Positions 35,657 through 47,646 are shown, numbered from the stretch's first letter. The stretch is 64,000 nt of DNA from Sipunculus nudus (GCA_026874595.1 CM049306.1:52234019-52298018); one strand, 5' to 3'. The notes: generated from the sequence alone by a model not told the origin. A program made the numbers and translations.

Positions 35657-36123
35657 AGCCCAGCACACACGTTACCAAATTTGGATATGATAGGATAGGA
35701 AGCAGGACACGACACGAAATCCTGGCTTCTTGGCTTCTTATTGCAACGTGTATGTTGAGATCCGATAAGATCGACGTCCTACGAACTTGGCATCGTATCG
35801 TATCGTATTTTATCGAGCATGTTCAAAATTTTCGTATCGCAATTCCGCCGCACGAGTGAAAGCAATACCAATAATCTCCTCCTCTTCCGTCCGGTATAGA
35901 TTCTCTTCATCGCCAAATAATAATCAGGCTACGAAGCGCTTAAAGCCGATTTTCTGCGATGTATAGTTTCATTGGCAGCCATTTTGCTGATCAGTATTTG
36001 AAGTTATTTTCCCGTCCCCGTTAGCACGACATTCGTATAATGTACGTAGAAATACGACACGGAACATGGGTATTTACGGAACGCCATTGCGATATCCAAA
36101 TTTCGTAACGTGTGCGCTGGGCT
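35657..36123. mobile_element. ~467-bp inverted-repeat element (MITE-like)
   Basis: The left arm (35657-35688) starts AGCCCAGCACACACGTTACC. The right arm (36092-36123) is its reverse complement, with 30 of 32 positions matching. The interior contains ATCGTATCGTATCG and other CGTAT-rich words and no coding frame of note. No clear target-site duplication can be seen at the arm ends, so class assignment is open. Sequence beyond both arms is rich in GTCGTAGG/CCTACGAC words, so the element may be the core of a larger composite (about 35440-36425). Confidence 0.7.
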
Positions 36124-37821
36124 GTAGGTTAATCCTACCACCATAATTCTATCTAACGACAGTCCTATGGCTGTCGTGAAAATGCATGCCGATTTCTGTT
36201 ATATACTGGAATATCTAGATACCTCTGCTAACGTATGGTCTAAGCGTACGATTGTCGTGTAGCAAGCCTATGATAGTCGTAGGCCTACCACAACCGATCA
36301 TCGCAGAATTGTCGCAAAACGATTGGTCTTGCGACAATAGTTTACACGGGAACCTTGTGTCGTTGGAAAATCGTATAATTTGACTTCGCAAGCCTTGCAT
36401 GGTCCTACAACAGTCGTACAACACGTATTTAATGTTTTAATGGACAATACGAAACATCACGTCCACCCCTCTAAAATCTAATCCAGTTCTTTTTGTTGTA
36501 GCCCTTCTTGAATCTTACAATATAAAGAATCGTATATTTTATTTGAACACAATCCCGCGATATATTAGCTACTTATTAAGGACAGGGTAGGCTATACGGA
36601 TGAATCAGAAGAGATTAATTGTTAAGTTATCACTATATTTCATATATTTCTAAGGTGCTGTATAAATAACTTAGATAAAACGCGCAGTGATTCAAAATTA
36701 AATAAGATTTTGTTACTTCTTACAAAACTTTACAGGGACGAAGGCTCATTTAAACTGCAATTTCCTCTATTTATCACAAATATATAGATTTAAATTATCA
36801 AGTTGCTTCAATATACACCAAATCTCTAGGCTTTTATTCGTCTTCCGTTAGCAAATGATGCTGTCTGCAGAACAAAAGATGATTAATGAGATGCAAGTGA
36901 TCACAATTGGAAAAATGTCAAATGATATACGAGTAAGACACGTGAATCTGTGCCCTGTCGACAGAAATAGCTCGAAGGAGCCATTCCGGATTATTTATTT
37001 ATTAATGTATTATTTAGACATTCTTGGTTAAACTTTGGTATCAACAACATAAGAAAATAGGCCAGCATATGTTAGAAAAAATCATTTAATATTTAAACTG
37101 TTTCAACATTTTTTTTAAGTATTTGTCTTGGTTTTGCTTTTAAGTACGCAGAAAAGCGACATGTATATAAATGATTAAGTAACATGAATCAAGGGCCGGT
37201 CGAGCTGTTCCCGACAGATTAATGGTACAACCACGCTCAAGAGGATATTAAACATACTATTTTGGCAGAGATGAATGAGGAGAGATGACAGACATATACA
37301 CCAGATGTGCAAAATTGATTATTTATTCAAAGTGGGATAAAAAAACACAGAAGATATAAATAGATGGGAAAAGAAATATTTAGGTCAAGGAAGCTATTCT
37401 AAGCAGGTGCTGTAAGATGCCGGAGTTATAAATCAGTATAGCTTTGAATTCAGTTGTTAATAATATGACAGCACACTTGTGGTGTGTGTAAACAATAGGT
37501 TCATTTATCTTTGGGTTGCTTAATCCGAGGTGTCAGTAAGAGTTTAAGATAAGGGGAGACAACACAGCCTACGGGCTGGTGCTAAGACATGTAGCGTGTA
37601 GATTGGACCAGGCAAAAGGACTCAAAACCCCTCCCCAGGGTGGCCATATGCATTTTGACATCTGTTACGTACATAAAGCAGTGTTTTTAAGTTTTTCTAT
37701 TAAGGCCCAATAAATATATATTAGATATATATTAGAAAAACGACCCTTCACGCATTCAAATACTTTACCATTTGCCTTAGGTTCTGTCCTTAAATATAAA
37801 CAAATATATTTAAAAAAATGG
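36124..37821. other. Flank rich in CGTAC/GTCGT words, then unremarkable
   Basis: 36124-36425 carries GTCGTAGG, ACGATTGTCG and CAGTCGTACAAC-type words and a GTCGCAAAACGATTGG...CTTGCGACAA inverted repeat near 36311-36339. From about 36430 onward I see only AT-rich sequence without genes. Confidence 0.5.
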
Positions 37822-37916
37822 TGAAATCGCCAAAGTGTGCTCATGTGTATTTCCTTGGGCCTCGGCGGTGCCGATATCGCGTGTGGACGCCGACGTGCAT
37901 ATCTATTGCATAACAG
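37822..37916 (+). repeat. Dispersed repeat, copy 1 (pairs with 47478)
   Basis: Starts TGAAATCGCCA and runs to GCATAACA. A copy on the same strand lies at 47478-47571, and the two share 32 identical bases starting CCGATATCGCGTGTGGACGC. A (GA)n tract starts 17 bp downstream, just as a (TA)n tract follows the other copy. Confidence 0.92.
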
Positions 37917-37927
37917 AAATATAATAT

Positions 37928-37933
<6 letters not shown>

Positions 37934-37976
<43 letters not shown>
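37934..37976. repeat. (GA)n microsatellite
   Basis: A GA dinucleotide run of about 21 units immediately after the dispersed repeat. Confidence 0.96.
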
Positions 37977-37978
<2 letters not shown>

Positions 37979-39080
37979 TATTAGTATAAGTATACTCAGT
38001 TTTGACATATTTTGGTTTACCGTCTGCACACCTTGACTCTAAGCGATCCTTCCTGCTACATTTAAAATTATCGCTTTTTGAAAATATTGATTTATATGAA
38101 GTTTAAAAGTAGGAGCCACATGTAATTGATCCAGGGTTTGAAAAGTGTACTCGCCACTTGATCCGGAAGATCACAATCCCCCAGGACGATACAGAAATAC
38201 TTTGGTTTGAGAGAGTATATTTTTTTCAGCTAGCTATTTAAACATTGTACGTTATCTACTGATTACACAAGTATATTGTCTAGCAGTAGATACAAAGTGC
38301 CGAGGAATGTAACCTCTTCCTAGGACCGTGACCCAACTGGTCCTCATGATTTAGATTCCATAGAAAGTAAATATCTACAAGACTCTCACTAAGCTATTTG
38401 TGGCCGAACTAAGGAGTGAAGTAATGCTTATAAACGTGACAAGAGGGCAGGAGGCATTCCAAGTTTGAATATCAGTAATGTCACCGGCTTTTAAATTATA
38501 AAATTGTTTATGTACTAGATCGCACCTATAGTGTCATAGTAAATGCAGCAGAAAAATTAAATATCTTATATTATCTATGTACGCGTATGCAGGAAAATGG
38601 CCATTGTCGCAACATAATTAGTGTGGGTCATTTATATGAACATTTCTTTATAACATGAAAAAGAGCATAATTGTATCATTAAACCTACGCCGGATAAAGC
38701 AGGTTTTGTTTTTGACGTTGTTGGTTGGTTGGTTTGATTGCACCTTTTTTTCACAAATTAACAACATATATATATCTATATATTTCTTTTTAATCTGCTA
38801 TTGCCAGATACTGAAATTAAGACTGGTCATTCACTGTTTTAGAGTAAACTTTAAGTGTAATTGTCCAAACGGAAAGTGCAATGTGCACAGCCTCTCATGG
38901 GTCACATGATTGCTGCCTCGTCTGAATTCCCGACTTGACCTAGCTGCTACATGTTCTGCATGGAGCTAACCTGGGAAGGCGTCTTGGATCCTTCTGCGCC
39001 TAGCTACAGTATCTTCATAGACTTCGCTTCTTTATCTCCGTAGTACAATAGTTGGAGAAACTATTTCTGATCGACCTTTG
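37977..39080. other. Unremarkable sequence
   Basis: No gene or repeat recognised. GGTTGGTTGGTTGG at about 38720 is a trivial short tandem. Confidence 0.55.
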
Positions 39081-39285
39081 CAGAAGCGGATCCAGGGGGG
39101 GGGATCGAGGGGGTCCGGACCCCCCCCCCCCTTTTTCATCACAAACAACGTTTTTTTAAGGGCTTCAGACAAAATTTTGCCGCCTGGACCCCCCGCCTTT
39201 TCGGACCTGAGGACCTTTTTTTAGGGTTTCATTTGTCCTTCTTGGTTGGACCCCCCCCTTTTCCTAAATCCTGGATCCGCCCCTG
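39081..39285. mobile_element. ~205-bp MITE with GCGGATCCAGG ends
   Basis: The left end CAGAAGCGGATCCAGG (39081-39096) matches the reverse complement of the right end CCTGGATCCGCCCCTG (39270-39285) at 14 of 16 positions. The interior is built of G- and C-runs, including a GGTCCGGACC palindrome. CAGGGGCGGATC-type ends recur in many animal genomes in short non-autonomous elements, often placed with hAT. That placement is from general knowledge. The flanking 8-mers (GACCTTTG and CTTTTGCG) do not give a clean target duplication. Confidence 0.7.
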
Positions 39286-40230
39286 CTTTTGCGCCGATGC
39301 TAGTCCCGGACCGCTGGAGTCACATTTTCGTCGTCGCAACCACTGAGTCAGTTAACTATTACACCCAATTGTCTCGGCTTGAATTCATGTATTACCTGCG
39401 CGTGCGTAGCGCACACTGATGTTTGTTGCTGGATCCTGGTATTATTCCTGATTTAGCTATCCAAAATTTTGACGAAGATATATGTGGAATGCTTTCTTGT
39501 TCTTAAACATTTTTTTAACAAAAAAAGACAAAGGACAAATTCAATATTGTACAGTCCCATTCCTTCTCAAAACATGTACATGTGATATATGCATTTTTAA
39601 ATTTTTACTGTTTTTATTTATTCCTGTTCGAAATTTTGATATAAAGAAATCAATATGATTCGTTTCTTTCCATAAAATGAAAGATACACAAAAAGATTAT
39701 AAAAGATAATCAGGTTCTTTTTCTAGCTGTGTAGATGTCTACATGTTGTTATGTACCCATAAATTTACTGGAAATGAAAGTCCAAATTTTGTAGCTGAAA
39801 ATTAAGCACCTCTACAGAAGAATAACTCGGGTCTCATAAAAACTATTATGAATCATGTATTAATCCTCTAATGGTGATGCATCAAAGTTTGAAATAAAAT
39901 ATTGTTCTATTTTGGTTTAAGGTGCGATTATTCCCTGTATAGAATTACATTTTGACTATTAAACCTTTGTCTCTTATAAGACCGTAACCTGTTTGTTGAT
40001 TTCTATAGACAGTGTGACAGATTATTTTGACAAAACACTTTGGCTCTTAACATAAAAAAGCAGGGGTTTTTGGCCGTAGTTTCGCTTTTCCCTATTACTT
40101 TCTATTCATGAACGAATTGTGTCTTTCTCAATGAAAGACAGTGTCTTCAGCACAGCTGTATGGATATTTTAAAGATTTTTGCACTTTAGATATCTTCAGA
40201 AGTAAAAGTATTTACTTAATGCTTAATATA

Positions 40231-40232
<2 letters not shown>
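39286..40232. other. Unremarkable AT-rich sequence
   Basis: No gene, RNA or repeat supported. Confidence 0.55.
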
Positions 40233-40287
<55 letters not shown>

Positions 40288-40288
40288 T
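40233..40288. repeat. Compound (TA)n(AAT)n microsatellite
   Basis: About 16 TA units pass directly into about 8 AAT units. A frame through it encodes Tyr-Ile then poly-Asn and is an artefact. Confidence 0.96.
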
Positions 40289-41562
40289 CATATTATCAAA
40301 AAGTAGAAATATTGTTATATTTTATTTATATAACCTATGAAAAGGATATTATTTTATCTGGTCTGTGAGACATAGATCACCCTGGTATGGAATTATAAAA
40401 ATCTTCAATCGACTTACGGCTCATATCCTCTATATCGATGAACTTCTTGAGTATTGTAAAATTGCATAAATCACTTTAAACACGCTGTATAAGCTCATTG
40501 TAAGGATCTTCTGTTGCATAATCATTGGCAACCAAGCTGCGACCGCATGAAAACGTCCTTTGACGGACCTTTTTTCTGCAAATAAATATTTATTTTATTG
40601 ATTCCAAGGGAAAAGGAAAATACAAAAACATCTGTTGTGACTGGTACGGTGGTCTTGCGTGGGAGCATCATCCAAGACAACTTTCAAAGGTTCTTATCAT
40701 GTTTGCGGCTCTCCTTTGCTTCTAATTTAGTTGGAGCTCTCGAATAACTGCCCTCAAAATAGCACAGTTCAATACATGTTAACATCCGTAAACTGTTTTG
40801 TCGGGAGAAAAATTCGATTTGTGGCGTGGGTTTAAATAAATGTTTGCTATATTTACCGTTTATTTGCTTCAACTACAGTTATAGTCTGCGTCATTTACGT
40901 CGTTGGGCAATGAATGGAGTTTATCAGGAGGATTGAACACGACATGAAAAATCCAATCATTCACAGTCATGAATGACAGAATCACTGTGGTAGTTCCAGA
41001 AACTTCATTATCGCCAAGTGGACCATTTCCGACAACTTATAGTATGTTCGATGGTAGCGTGGGCAAATACTAACAAACTCTTACAACATCACTGAGATTA
41101 CCTCAACTTTTTTGTTGTAAGTGTTCCCCCTCCACATTTCCTTCAGTTTCTATTTAAGACATCAAGGTCACAGGTCACTTCACCGATCTTTTTTAATCGA
41201 GTTACTTTCATCCCTTGTACATAGCAGTTTAAGTGGGCGAAAACACACATGTTTATATATTTATATACAAATATGTTACCGTAATGGTAGAACACCATTT
41301 GTACTTTTTACATGTACCTAATAGATCATCTCTCGTTAAATGATACGCCTAAGTTTGGAACAGAAAGGGAAGTAATAAAGCATTTTAAGATAACGTTTCT
41401 TTAACCATGCAATAGTCTGTCCGCTTAAGATTAAAAGTGTTATTATGTAAACCATTATGTATTTGGGGAAAAAAAACCCATTAAAACAGCATATAATGTT
41501 AGTGAAATTGTAATCAATCCATCAATGAGGGAATATTCTATAATTCTTAATTCGCTGATTAA
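40289..41562. other. Unremarkable AT-rich sequence
   Basis: No gene or repeat recognised on either strand. Confidence 0.55.
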
Positions 41563-41805
41563 GGAACCTGAACAGCTGAGTAGTTAAACGCTCGGCCTTC
41601 GCCGCCGACGACCCGGGTTCGATTCCTGGCGTGGCTATGAGAGTTGGTTGTAGTCACCCGGACAAGGTCGATGGTTTTCTCCGGGTCCTCCAATTTACTC
41701 CGCCCTTACCGACTACCGAGCGCCAACATCCGAGCCGTGGAAAGTGATTCGTATTAGTTATAACTGTAGTTGTACAATCCATGTAATATAATAAAGTTTA
41801 TTTTA
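41563..41805 (+). mobile_element. tRNA-derived SINE
   Basis: The left part is tRNA-like. An A-box-like CAGCTGAGTAGTTAAACGC (from 41573) is followed 42 bp later by a perfect B box GGTTCGATTCC (41616-41626), with CTCGGCCTTCGCCGCCGACG between them where the anticodon arm would be. Downstream, GGTTTTCTCCGGGTCCTCC (from 41673) resembles a conserved central SINE domain found in several marine invertebrate SINEs (Nin-DC or Meta-like; which one needs alignment). The 3' end is AT-rich with an AATAAAG word. It would be transcribed by RNA polymerase III and mobilised in trans by a LINE. The exact ends are uncertain because no target duplication is clear. Confidence 0.85.
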
Positions 41806-42005
41806 ATAAGCTTATTTGAGTGTTTATATGGAGTACTCAAGATTTATTGGACATCTCATCCTTGTGGTCTTGAAGACCATGGCGTGATGCGTGTCCGAGC
41901 TCTAACATCCTTAGAGACACTGTTTTCAGAAGGTGCCCTGTGAACATCGATGTAGACCATGACCAATATGCAGACCTATATGCAGAAATCCTTGGTCTTG
42001 GTCCC
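41806..42005. other. Spacer between SINE and minisatellite
   Basis: No feature recognised. Confidence 0.5.
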
Positions 42006-42246
42006 GGAATGCATGGTCTCGGTCCTAATTTTGGAATGCACGGTCTCGGTTCTTAATTATCTCGGAATTCATGGTCTTGGTCCTAATCTCGGAATGCATG
42101 GTCTCGGCCTTAATCTCGGAAAAGCATGGTCTCGGTTTTAATCTTTGAATGCACGATCTTGGTCTCTGTCCCGGAATGCATGATATCTACCAAATGCATG
42201 GGCTCGGTCCTAATTTTGGAGTTCATGAACTCGGAGTTAGTCTCGA
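42006..42246. repeat. 27-bp minisatellite, eight units
   Basis: Units starting GGAATGCATGGTCTCGGTCC begin at 42006, 42033, 42064, 42091, 42118, 42146, 42173 and 42218. Most spacings are exactly 27 bp, with one 31, one 28 and one 45. Because 27 is a multiple of three, two + strand frames translate to repeats of GMHGLGPNL. Frame changes at the irregular units break the frame, so I regard coding as unlikely. Confidence 0.9.
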
Positions 42247-43509
42247 AGAAATAGGTCTCGATTCCAAAACAGAAAAGAAAGACAAATTTCACAGTTGGCT
42301 GCAGTGTATGGGAAGAAATTTCACAAACAGCTTTTCATGAATGAAAGACGAGGATTCTAAATGAGAATCACACCGAGACCCTTTTAGGGACCTGATGTCT
42401 TAATCTGTAGTAAAACCAATATTGTATATGCCATGAACTTTCAAATATTTGTTTGAATTATGTATCTTGCATGCTCTTGGAAGTCTTGTGCCACAGTAAT
42501 TATTAGGCATTCAGCAAACACTAAATAATCGTGCCTTTCATCACTGAAGAAAATATTTAAATATGCTCGCGATTTCTATGTGTATATTCACTGAACGATC
42601 AATATCCTTTCTGATTTACATATTAAAGAGTCCATATCCTTTTGTACTTATACTTTTCCGTGAAAGGTTATTAATGCACGCCATATATATATTAACCAAT
42701 TTATCAATTGAATATCAATGTGAATTAATGTACATGTGAGGCTAGTTCAAAGCTACAGAAAAAAATTATTTGAATGAGAATCATCTTCAGTATCACCAAC
42801 ATTTGCTCATCTTAAGTGTCATCAATGGCTTTTGACTCATGGGGTAAAAAAATGTTCTCAAGGAAGTCTCTGTTGTTACATATGAAGGGTTTATAAGGTA
42901 CTTTTTCCCGAGATGAATGACCGGATATGGGTATATTACAGGGTTATACAACCCGTCGGGGAACCCGTTCTATATTAGAGGCATCGCTAAACATGGAATG
43001 CGCCTTGACTCTATACAGGGCCGATAGCAGACATTTATTAAAAGCATGTGCAGTCAGACTTATAATGATTTCAAACAAATATTGCTGTGTAAACTAGAAA
43101 ATGATATCATCTTGCTCTTTAAAGTGAATAAAGTTAAGCCCATGAATCAAATGAACCATCAAAATCAAAATTTTACTACAGCCAGATGTAGAGAAAATCA
43201 TTGAGTTAAATAGTTGCTGTGTAGAATTTCAGTAGCAGATGTCTTGCTGTTCAAGCGGGACATATCGTAGCAATAGCAAGAGCAATTCTGCGATTTATTA
43301 AGCAGTGCTAGTACATTTAAGCAGAGGTAGAGGCATACATATAGCTCCAAATGTAACGTATGTCAATAGCCAATACCTATAGTGATATACATGGAAACAC
43401 TTGGATTGGCCATGCTGACTGCTGTGAGAATATTGGTAATATATGTTCACTTTCATTCTTTCCTTCAGGTCCACCTTTTGGCAGAAGTAGGAACTCTGAT
43501 TAAGTACAT

Positions 43510-43511
<2 letters not shown>
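42247..43511. other. Unremarkable AT-rich sequence
   Basis: No gene or repeat recognised. Confidence 0.55.

Positions 43512-43600
<89 letters not shown>
43512..43600. repeat. (TA)n microsatellite
   Basis: About 44 TA units with one TG step at 43558. Confidence 0.97.
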
Positions 43601-43602
<2 letters not shown>

Positions 43603-43952
43603 AGGTGTTTAATGTTTCTAACAAAAATCGACAGATGAAGAAACAAATGAAAATTCAGAGATAGCATAACAAAAGAATTGTTCTTCCCGGTATAAATTGC
43701 GACCTCATATTTCTCGAGAGGAAATAAATGAATCATTCATTCATAGAAATTAAGAATCCCTGTTTTTTCCCTATTGGTATAGAAGTATAGCATTTAGAGA
43801 TTCATTTCTGTTAATGTTTTTTTCAGGGAAACCACATTTTTTTATCACTGAATCATTTGAACATACAACACAGACATGTCAAACAGTCAATCTATAAATA
43901 AAATGTGACAAATAAATTTCGAGGCTTATTCTGACAAATATTCTTTTATTAG
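43601..43952. other. Unremarkable AT-rich sequence
   Basis: No feature recognised. Confidence 0.55.
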
Positions 43953-44162
43953 AAAAAATAAAAGACGTGATAGTATCCAGGCAGGTTTATAATAATATCG
44001 TGGTATGCTGTTCGACTTAAATAAGCTTAGTGACATACATTTTCTAACGACCATATTGATAAAAAAAGACGTGAAAATATCCAGGCATGGTTCATAATAA
44101 TTTCAAGTTATGCAGTTCAAAATAATTTCAAGCTGTTCGACTTTAATAAGTTTATTGGCATT
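43953..44162. repeat. ~107-bp tandem duplication, two diverged copies
   Basis: Copy A (43953-44040) and copy B (44061-44162) share the ordered words AAAGACGTGA, ATCCAGGCA, TTCATAATAAT-like and CTGTTCGACTTTAATAAG-like. Copy B has gained a further ~24-bp internal duplication around ATAATTTCAAG. Confidence 0.85.
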
Positions 44163-44429
44163 ATTCCTGATACCTAGACGTATCATACTCTTAATTTCTC
44201 GGGCCTGGATTAAGAAGCTTAAAAATCCCTGGATTTTATTGGATAAATTGAAGAGTAATAAAAAAGCTAGGGAGTGCCAACAAATGGTCACACGCAAAGA
44301 ATTAGCAGCTCCTTAAATACTTTTGCATAAATTACCACCTGGCGTTTAGCCGTCGGTACGGCTGTATCAATATACCCCTTAGGCAGAATGGAGATCACAG
44401 TTCTAGGATATAATCAGTGATCGCAGATA
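44163..44429. other. Unremarkable sequence
   Basis: No feature recognised upstream of the CpG-rich stretch. Confidence 0.5.
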
Positions 44430-44767
44430 TAAGCGTTCCCAAGCCACGTTCTGACACTCGGTCGTCCAGCTAGCAACACCGATGCTCACGAGTCTTCGAT
44501 AAGTGCCGCCAGATTGCGCTTGAGTCGCGTTTTTGGTCTCGCGGCAGAGGTAGTTAAATCTTCACTCTTACGTGTGCCGTTATTATTCATTCATGAAAGC
44601 GGCACACTGCAACGACGCTTTACTATCGGCGGACTGTGCGGATGAATCAATGTGGCAAACGGGTGATTTTTTCATGTGGTGTTGTAAACTCAAACAGCGT
44701 GGTTTATACATGGGGACAGCTTGTGTGGATGTGTTTATCATCTAGCTTGGATATTCAATGCGATTAG
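44430..44767 (+). promoter_or_regulatory. CpG-rich, promoter- or 5'UTR-like stretch
   Basis: CpG words are dense here compared with the surrounding DNA (for example GCGCTTGAGTCGCG and CTATCGGCGG). A hairpin with arms GTGTGCCG (44572-44579) and CGGCACAC (44600-44607) lies within. No TATA box is seen. It leads directly to an ATG-to-donor frame at 44768, which is why I read it as a possible leader. Confidence 0.25.
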
Positions 44768-44805
44768 ATGGATTGTCAAGAGTGGCCGGATGACGCGATG
44801 CTTAT
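44768..44805 (+). CDS. Candidate short first coding exon, MDCQEWPDDAML
   Basis: The ATG (44768) has A at -3 in TTAGATG and opens twelve complete codons. These run to CTTAT|GTGAGTATC, a good splice donor, leaving phase 2. The peptide MDCQEWPDDAML is acidic and unlike translations of random AT-rich DNA. The CpG-rich stretch immediately upstream strengthens the case for a first exon. I do not recognise the protein. Following exons would lie to the right, and none can be identified with confidence in this window. Confidence 0.27.
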
Positions 44806-44961
44806 GTGAGTATCTCTATGGTTAAAATATCATTTGCAGGTTCAAAAAAGTTGCACTCTCTTTTGGAAGATGCCAAACCAGAGACGTGTTATTATCCTGA
44901 CCACGTTTACTCGCTTTTCTTAACAATATTATGAAAAAATAGTAGGCAGTATTATCTGTAC

Positions 44962-44986
44962 CTCTCTCTCTCTCTCTCTCTCTCTC
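44962..44986. repeat. (CT)n microsatellite
   Basis: A CT run of about 12 units. Confidence 0.95.
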
Positions 44987-47477
44987 ATGCACACCACGTC
45001 GAAGTGAATTTTTCTTAGGATCGTCGAGCTTATGGTAACTAGAACGATCAGAGTGAAGCAATACAAAAATGATGGCTGAACATAGTCATCCCCCTGCATG
45101 GTTACAAAAGACGTCCTAATTTTGAGCAAAGTATGCAGGTTTAAGCGATGTAACATCATACTATACGCCGACATATGATTTAGAAAGAACTAATGTTCAA
45201 ACTTTATTTTTGATCTTCATCAGCTTTAACAGGTGCCTGCATCATAAAACGGTATGCATATAGGAATACCTTATCGTATGGATAAACACTACATTAAACG
45301 AGCACCCTGCATGCATGCGAGCTTATTGCAAATCAAACGGTGTTTTACTACTATACATTGACCGATTAATTATCCATAAACAACTTATCCATAACATGTT
45401 GATTTAGGTATGATTTTACGAACTGTCAAGTCGCATATCCTTCTGGAAGATATTAGAGAGACATCTTGAAACGGCTGCGTGTGTACGTACACAATAAGAT
45501 CTAAACACTTGCGTGACCCTGACATACCTGACGATTTAGTCCTATTGTTTCCTTATGAAATTCTTCGGGCCGGTGTAAGGATCACGTGCGAAGGCAATAG
45601 AAGACTTAGTTATGTATGTCTAGTACATGAATGTGTCGTGTGACCGTATCTGTGTATAAAGAATGAACGTCTCTTCTTTCTTATCACAAGGGGCCGACAT
45701 CGACCCGGGTCACCGGATGAGGTCGATTATGCATAGTTGGAAGTTTTTGTATGAGACCTCCCCGGCTTCGTCACGGGTGATAAGAATCTGATAAATACAA
45801 GTCGCGATCACAGTCCGGGCTTGTATGTTATAAAGATGAGTTTTCATTGAGAAATTTATTGCACTTGGACTTTTGTCTCGTGTGTGTGTCTATTGTAGTT
45901 TGCGACATACCAGCCGTGCACAGTAAACATATAGGCTGCTTTGACTGCCGGTAATCTTTTTATCCTCTTTTACTTCGTTTTATTATTCGTATAAGCAGAT
46001 TTGTAACACTATAACCAGCCTATTAAAGTCGGCATATAAATTTTCTTCTTGTGTACCTCACACTCCGCTATGTGCATTTTAATAGGTGGTAACGAATTTT
46101 TGACCATATCAAAACAAACATTCACAAATCCACAGATTTGTTAGATATATTATACATATTTCAGATTACTTTATAAATACCTGATATAAATTCTTTACAT
46201 TAATTTAGGCTATTTATAACAATCTTTATTTTCAAGACCGATTGCAAGTGGATGGCAACATTCTGATTTTTTTCTTAATTGTATTAAATCTACTGCAAGC
46301 ATGCAGTCCAACCTGTTTTCCATGACAGGTTTTTAATTTGCTCATATTATATTAATAAATTAGCATGCATTTTCAAAGCAATGACAACAGCGTTCCACTG
46401 ACGCTTAACCATACCGGCTGCTTCTACCATATATCTGTAAAAGCCGCTAAATGGAAAGTATAGACGAGCTTTTAATCTGTGACGAGAAGCCAGAATTTGA
46501 GGGCGGGTGCGATGGCATAAACATTCTGTAACATTTAACTGTCAACGGATTGTTGTTTTTATTGTAAGGTCAGAAATTTACGCGGTTGACTTGTGTCTCC
46601 GCTGGTTTCATGAAAACAAATGGGAGAAGGATGGATCATATACCGGTAAAATAATACTAGCATGTTACACTTTCTTTCGTTAGAACATGTCTGCGTAACA
46701 AGGACTTCGCCGGGTTTGCGCGGGACGGGTTTTCCGTGGGCCAACTTGGTATATAGAGAGCAGATTGCCGTAGTTTCTGTAACATGGCGGTGTGATTGCC
46801 TCTTCGCGAAATAATGTCAAAATTCTGCGGATTAATGGGGGAAATTCGGAAAATTACCCTTCTTACTGCACAATTGGCATCGTTACCGCTACTTCAATTA
46901 TAATTAAGACTAAAACTGGGCATTTCTGAAGATTGGTCGCAGAGAAACTGCGTGACAACGTTTGCATGACACGATCTTCAATTATAACACAGATTTTAAA
47001 GATGGAAATTAACGCGGTCGATTAAGATGACTTTTAGGCATATGCTGGTTTAAAAAAAATGTCATCATGGCGGATATAATTTAACATTTCGTATTAACAG
47101 TTCATGGTCATTCTGAGCTCCCCCGGAAGGAAGATCTAGTGGAATACCCATATGATCGACACTGAATACGAGAGTGTTCTATGACAGAGTCACAAGTTCT
47201 GTTTTTTGTTACGTGGACTGACGGAGGCTCCTTGTTCAGGGCCTCGTTGATCGACTTAACATGTATTGTTTCAAGTACGCACCAAATACACATGTAGTGT
47301 TTCAAGTGTGCCATATCGCATGCCATGTGAGGTATCTGGCGTAATAGCTCCGCTCTGAAGTGTACAGCTGATTGCGAGTAGGTGCGAATCCAAAGTATGA
47401 GTAGTCAACAAGTCCATCTTTAAGTCTAAATCAGCCAAATAACCCATCATTGGTCTTTCGTTGAAAAAGTATAAGGA
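44987..47477. other. No gene recognised, ~2.5 kb
   Basis: At about 46745-46810 a TATATAGAG word is followed by AACATGGCGGTG, which resembles a start-site motif. The frame closes after three codons. Otherwise unremarkable. Confidence 0.5.
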
Positions 47478-47571
47478 TGAAATCGCCACAGTGTGCTCCT
47501 GCGCATTTCCTTGGGCCTTGGCAATGTCCGATATCGCGTGTGGACGCCGACGTGCATATTAATTGCATAAC
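47478..47571 (+). repeat. Dispersed repeat, copy 2 (pairs with 37822)
   Basis: Same order of words as copy 1, from TGAAATCGCCA to GCATAACA, including the 32 identical bases starting CCGATATCGCGTGTGGACGC. A (TA)n tract follows 18 bp downstream. Confidence 0.92.
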
Positions 47572-47585
47572 ACACAGAATTAGTG

Positions 47586-47589
<4 letters not shown>

Positions 47590-47644
<55 letters not shown>
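47590..47644. repeat. (TA)n microsatellite
   Basis: A TA run of about 27 units immediately downstream of the dispersed repeat. Confidence 0.97.

Positions 47645-47646
<2 letters not shown>

Noticed and set aside
35368-35859. 163-codon + strand frame
   Set aside because: It spans the left arm of an inverted-repeat element, has no recognisable domain, and has no clear ATG-plus-context start.
41563-41640. Functional tRNA gene
   Set aside because: A perfect B box is present, but no closed acceptor stem or normal anticodon arm can be drawn, and SINE-type sequence follows. It is a SINE head.
46745-46810. TATATAGAG plus AACATGGCGGTG as a gene start
   Set aside because: The frame from this ATG closes after three codons and no donor precedes the stop.
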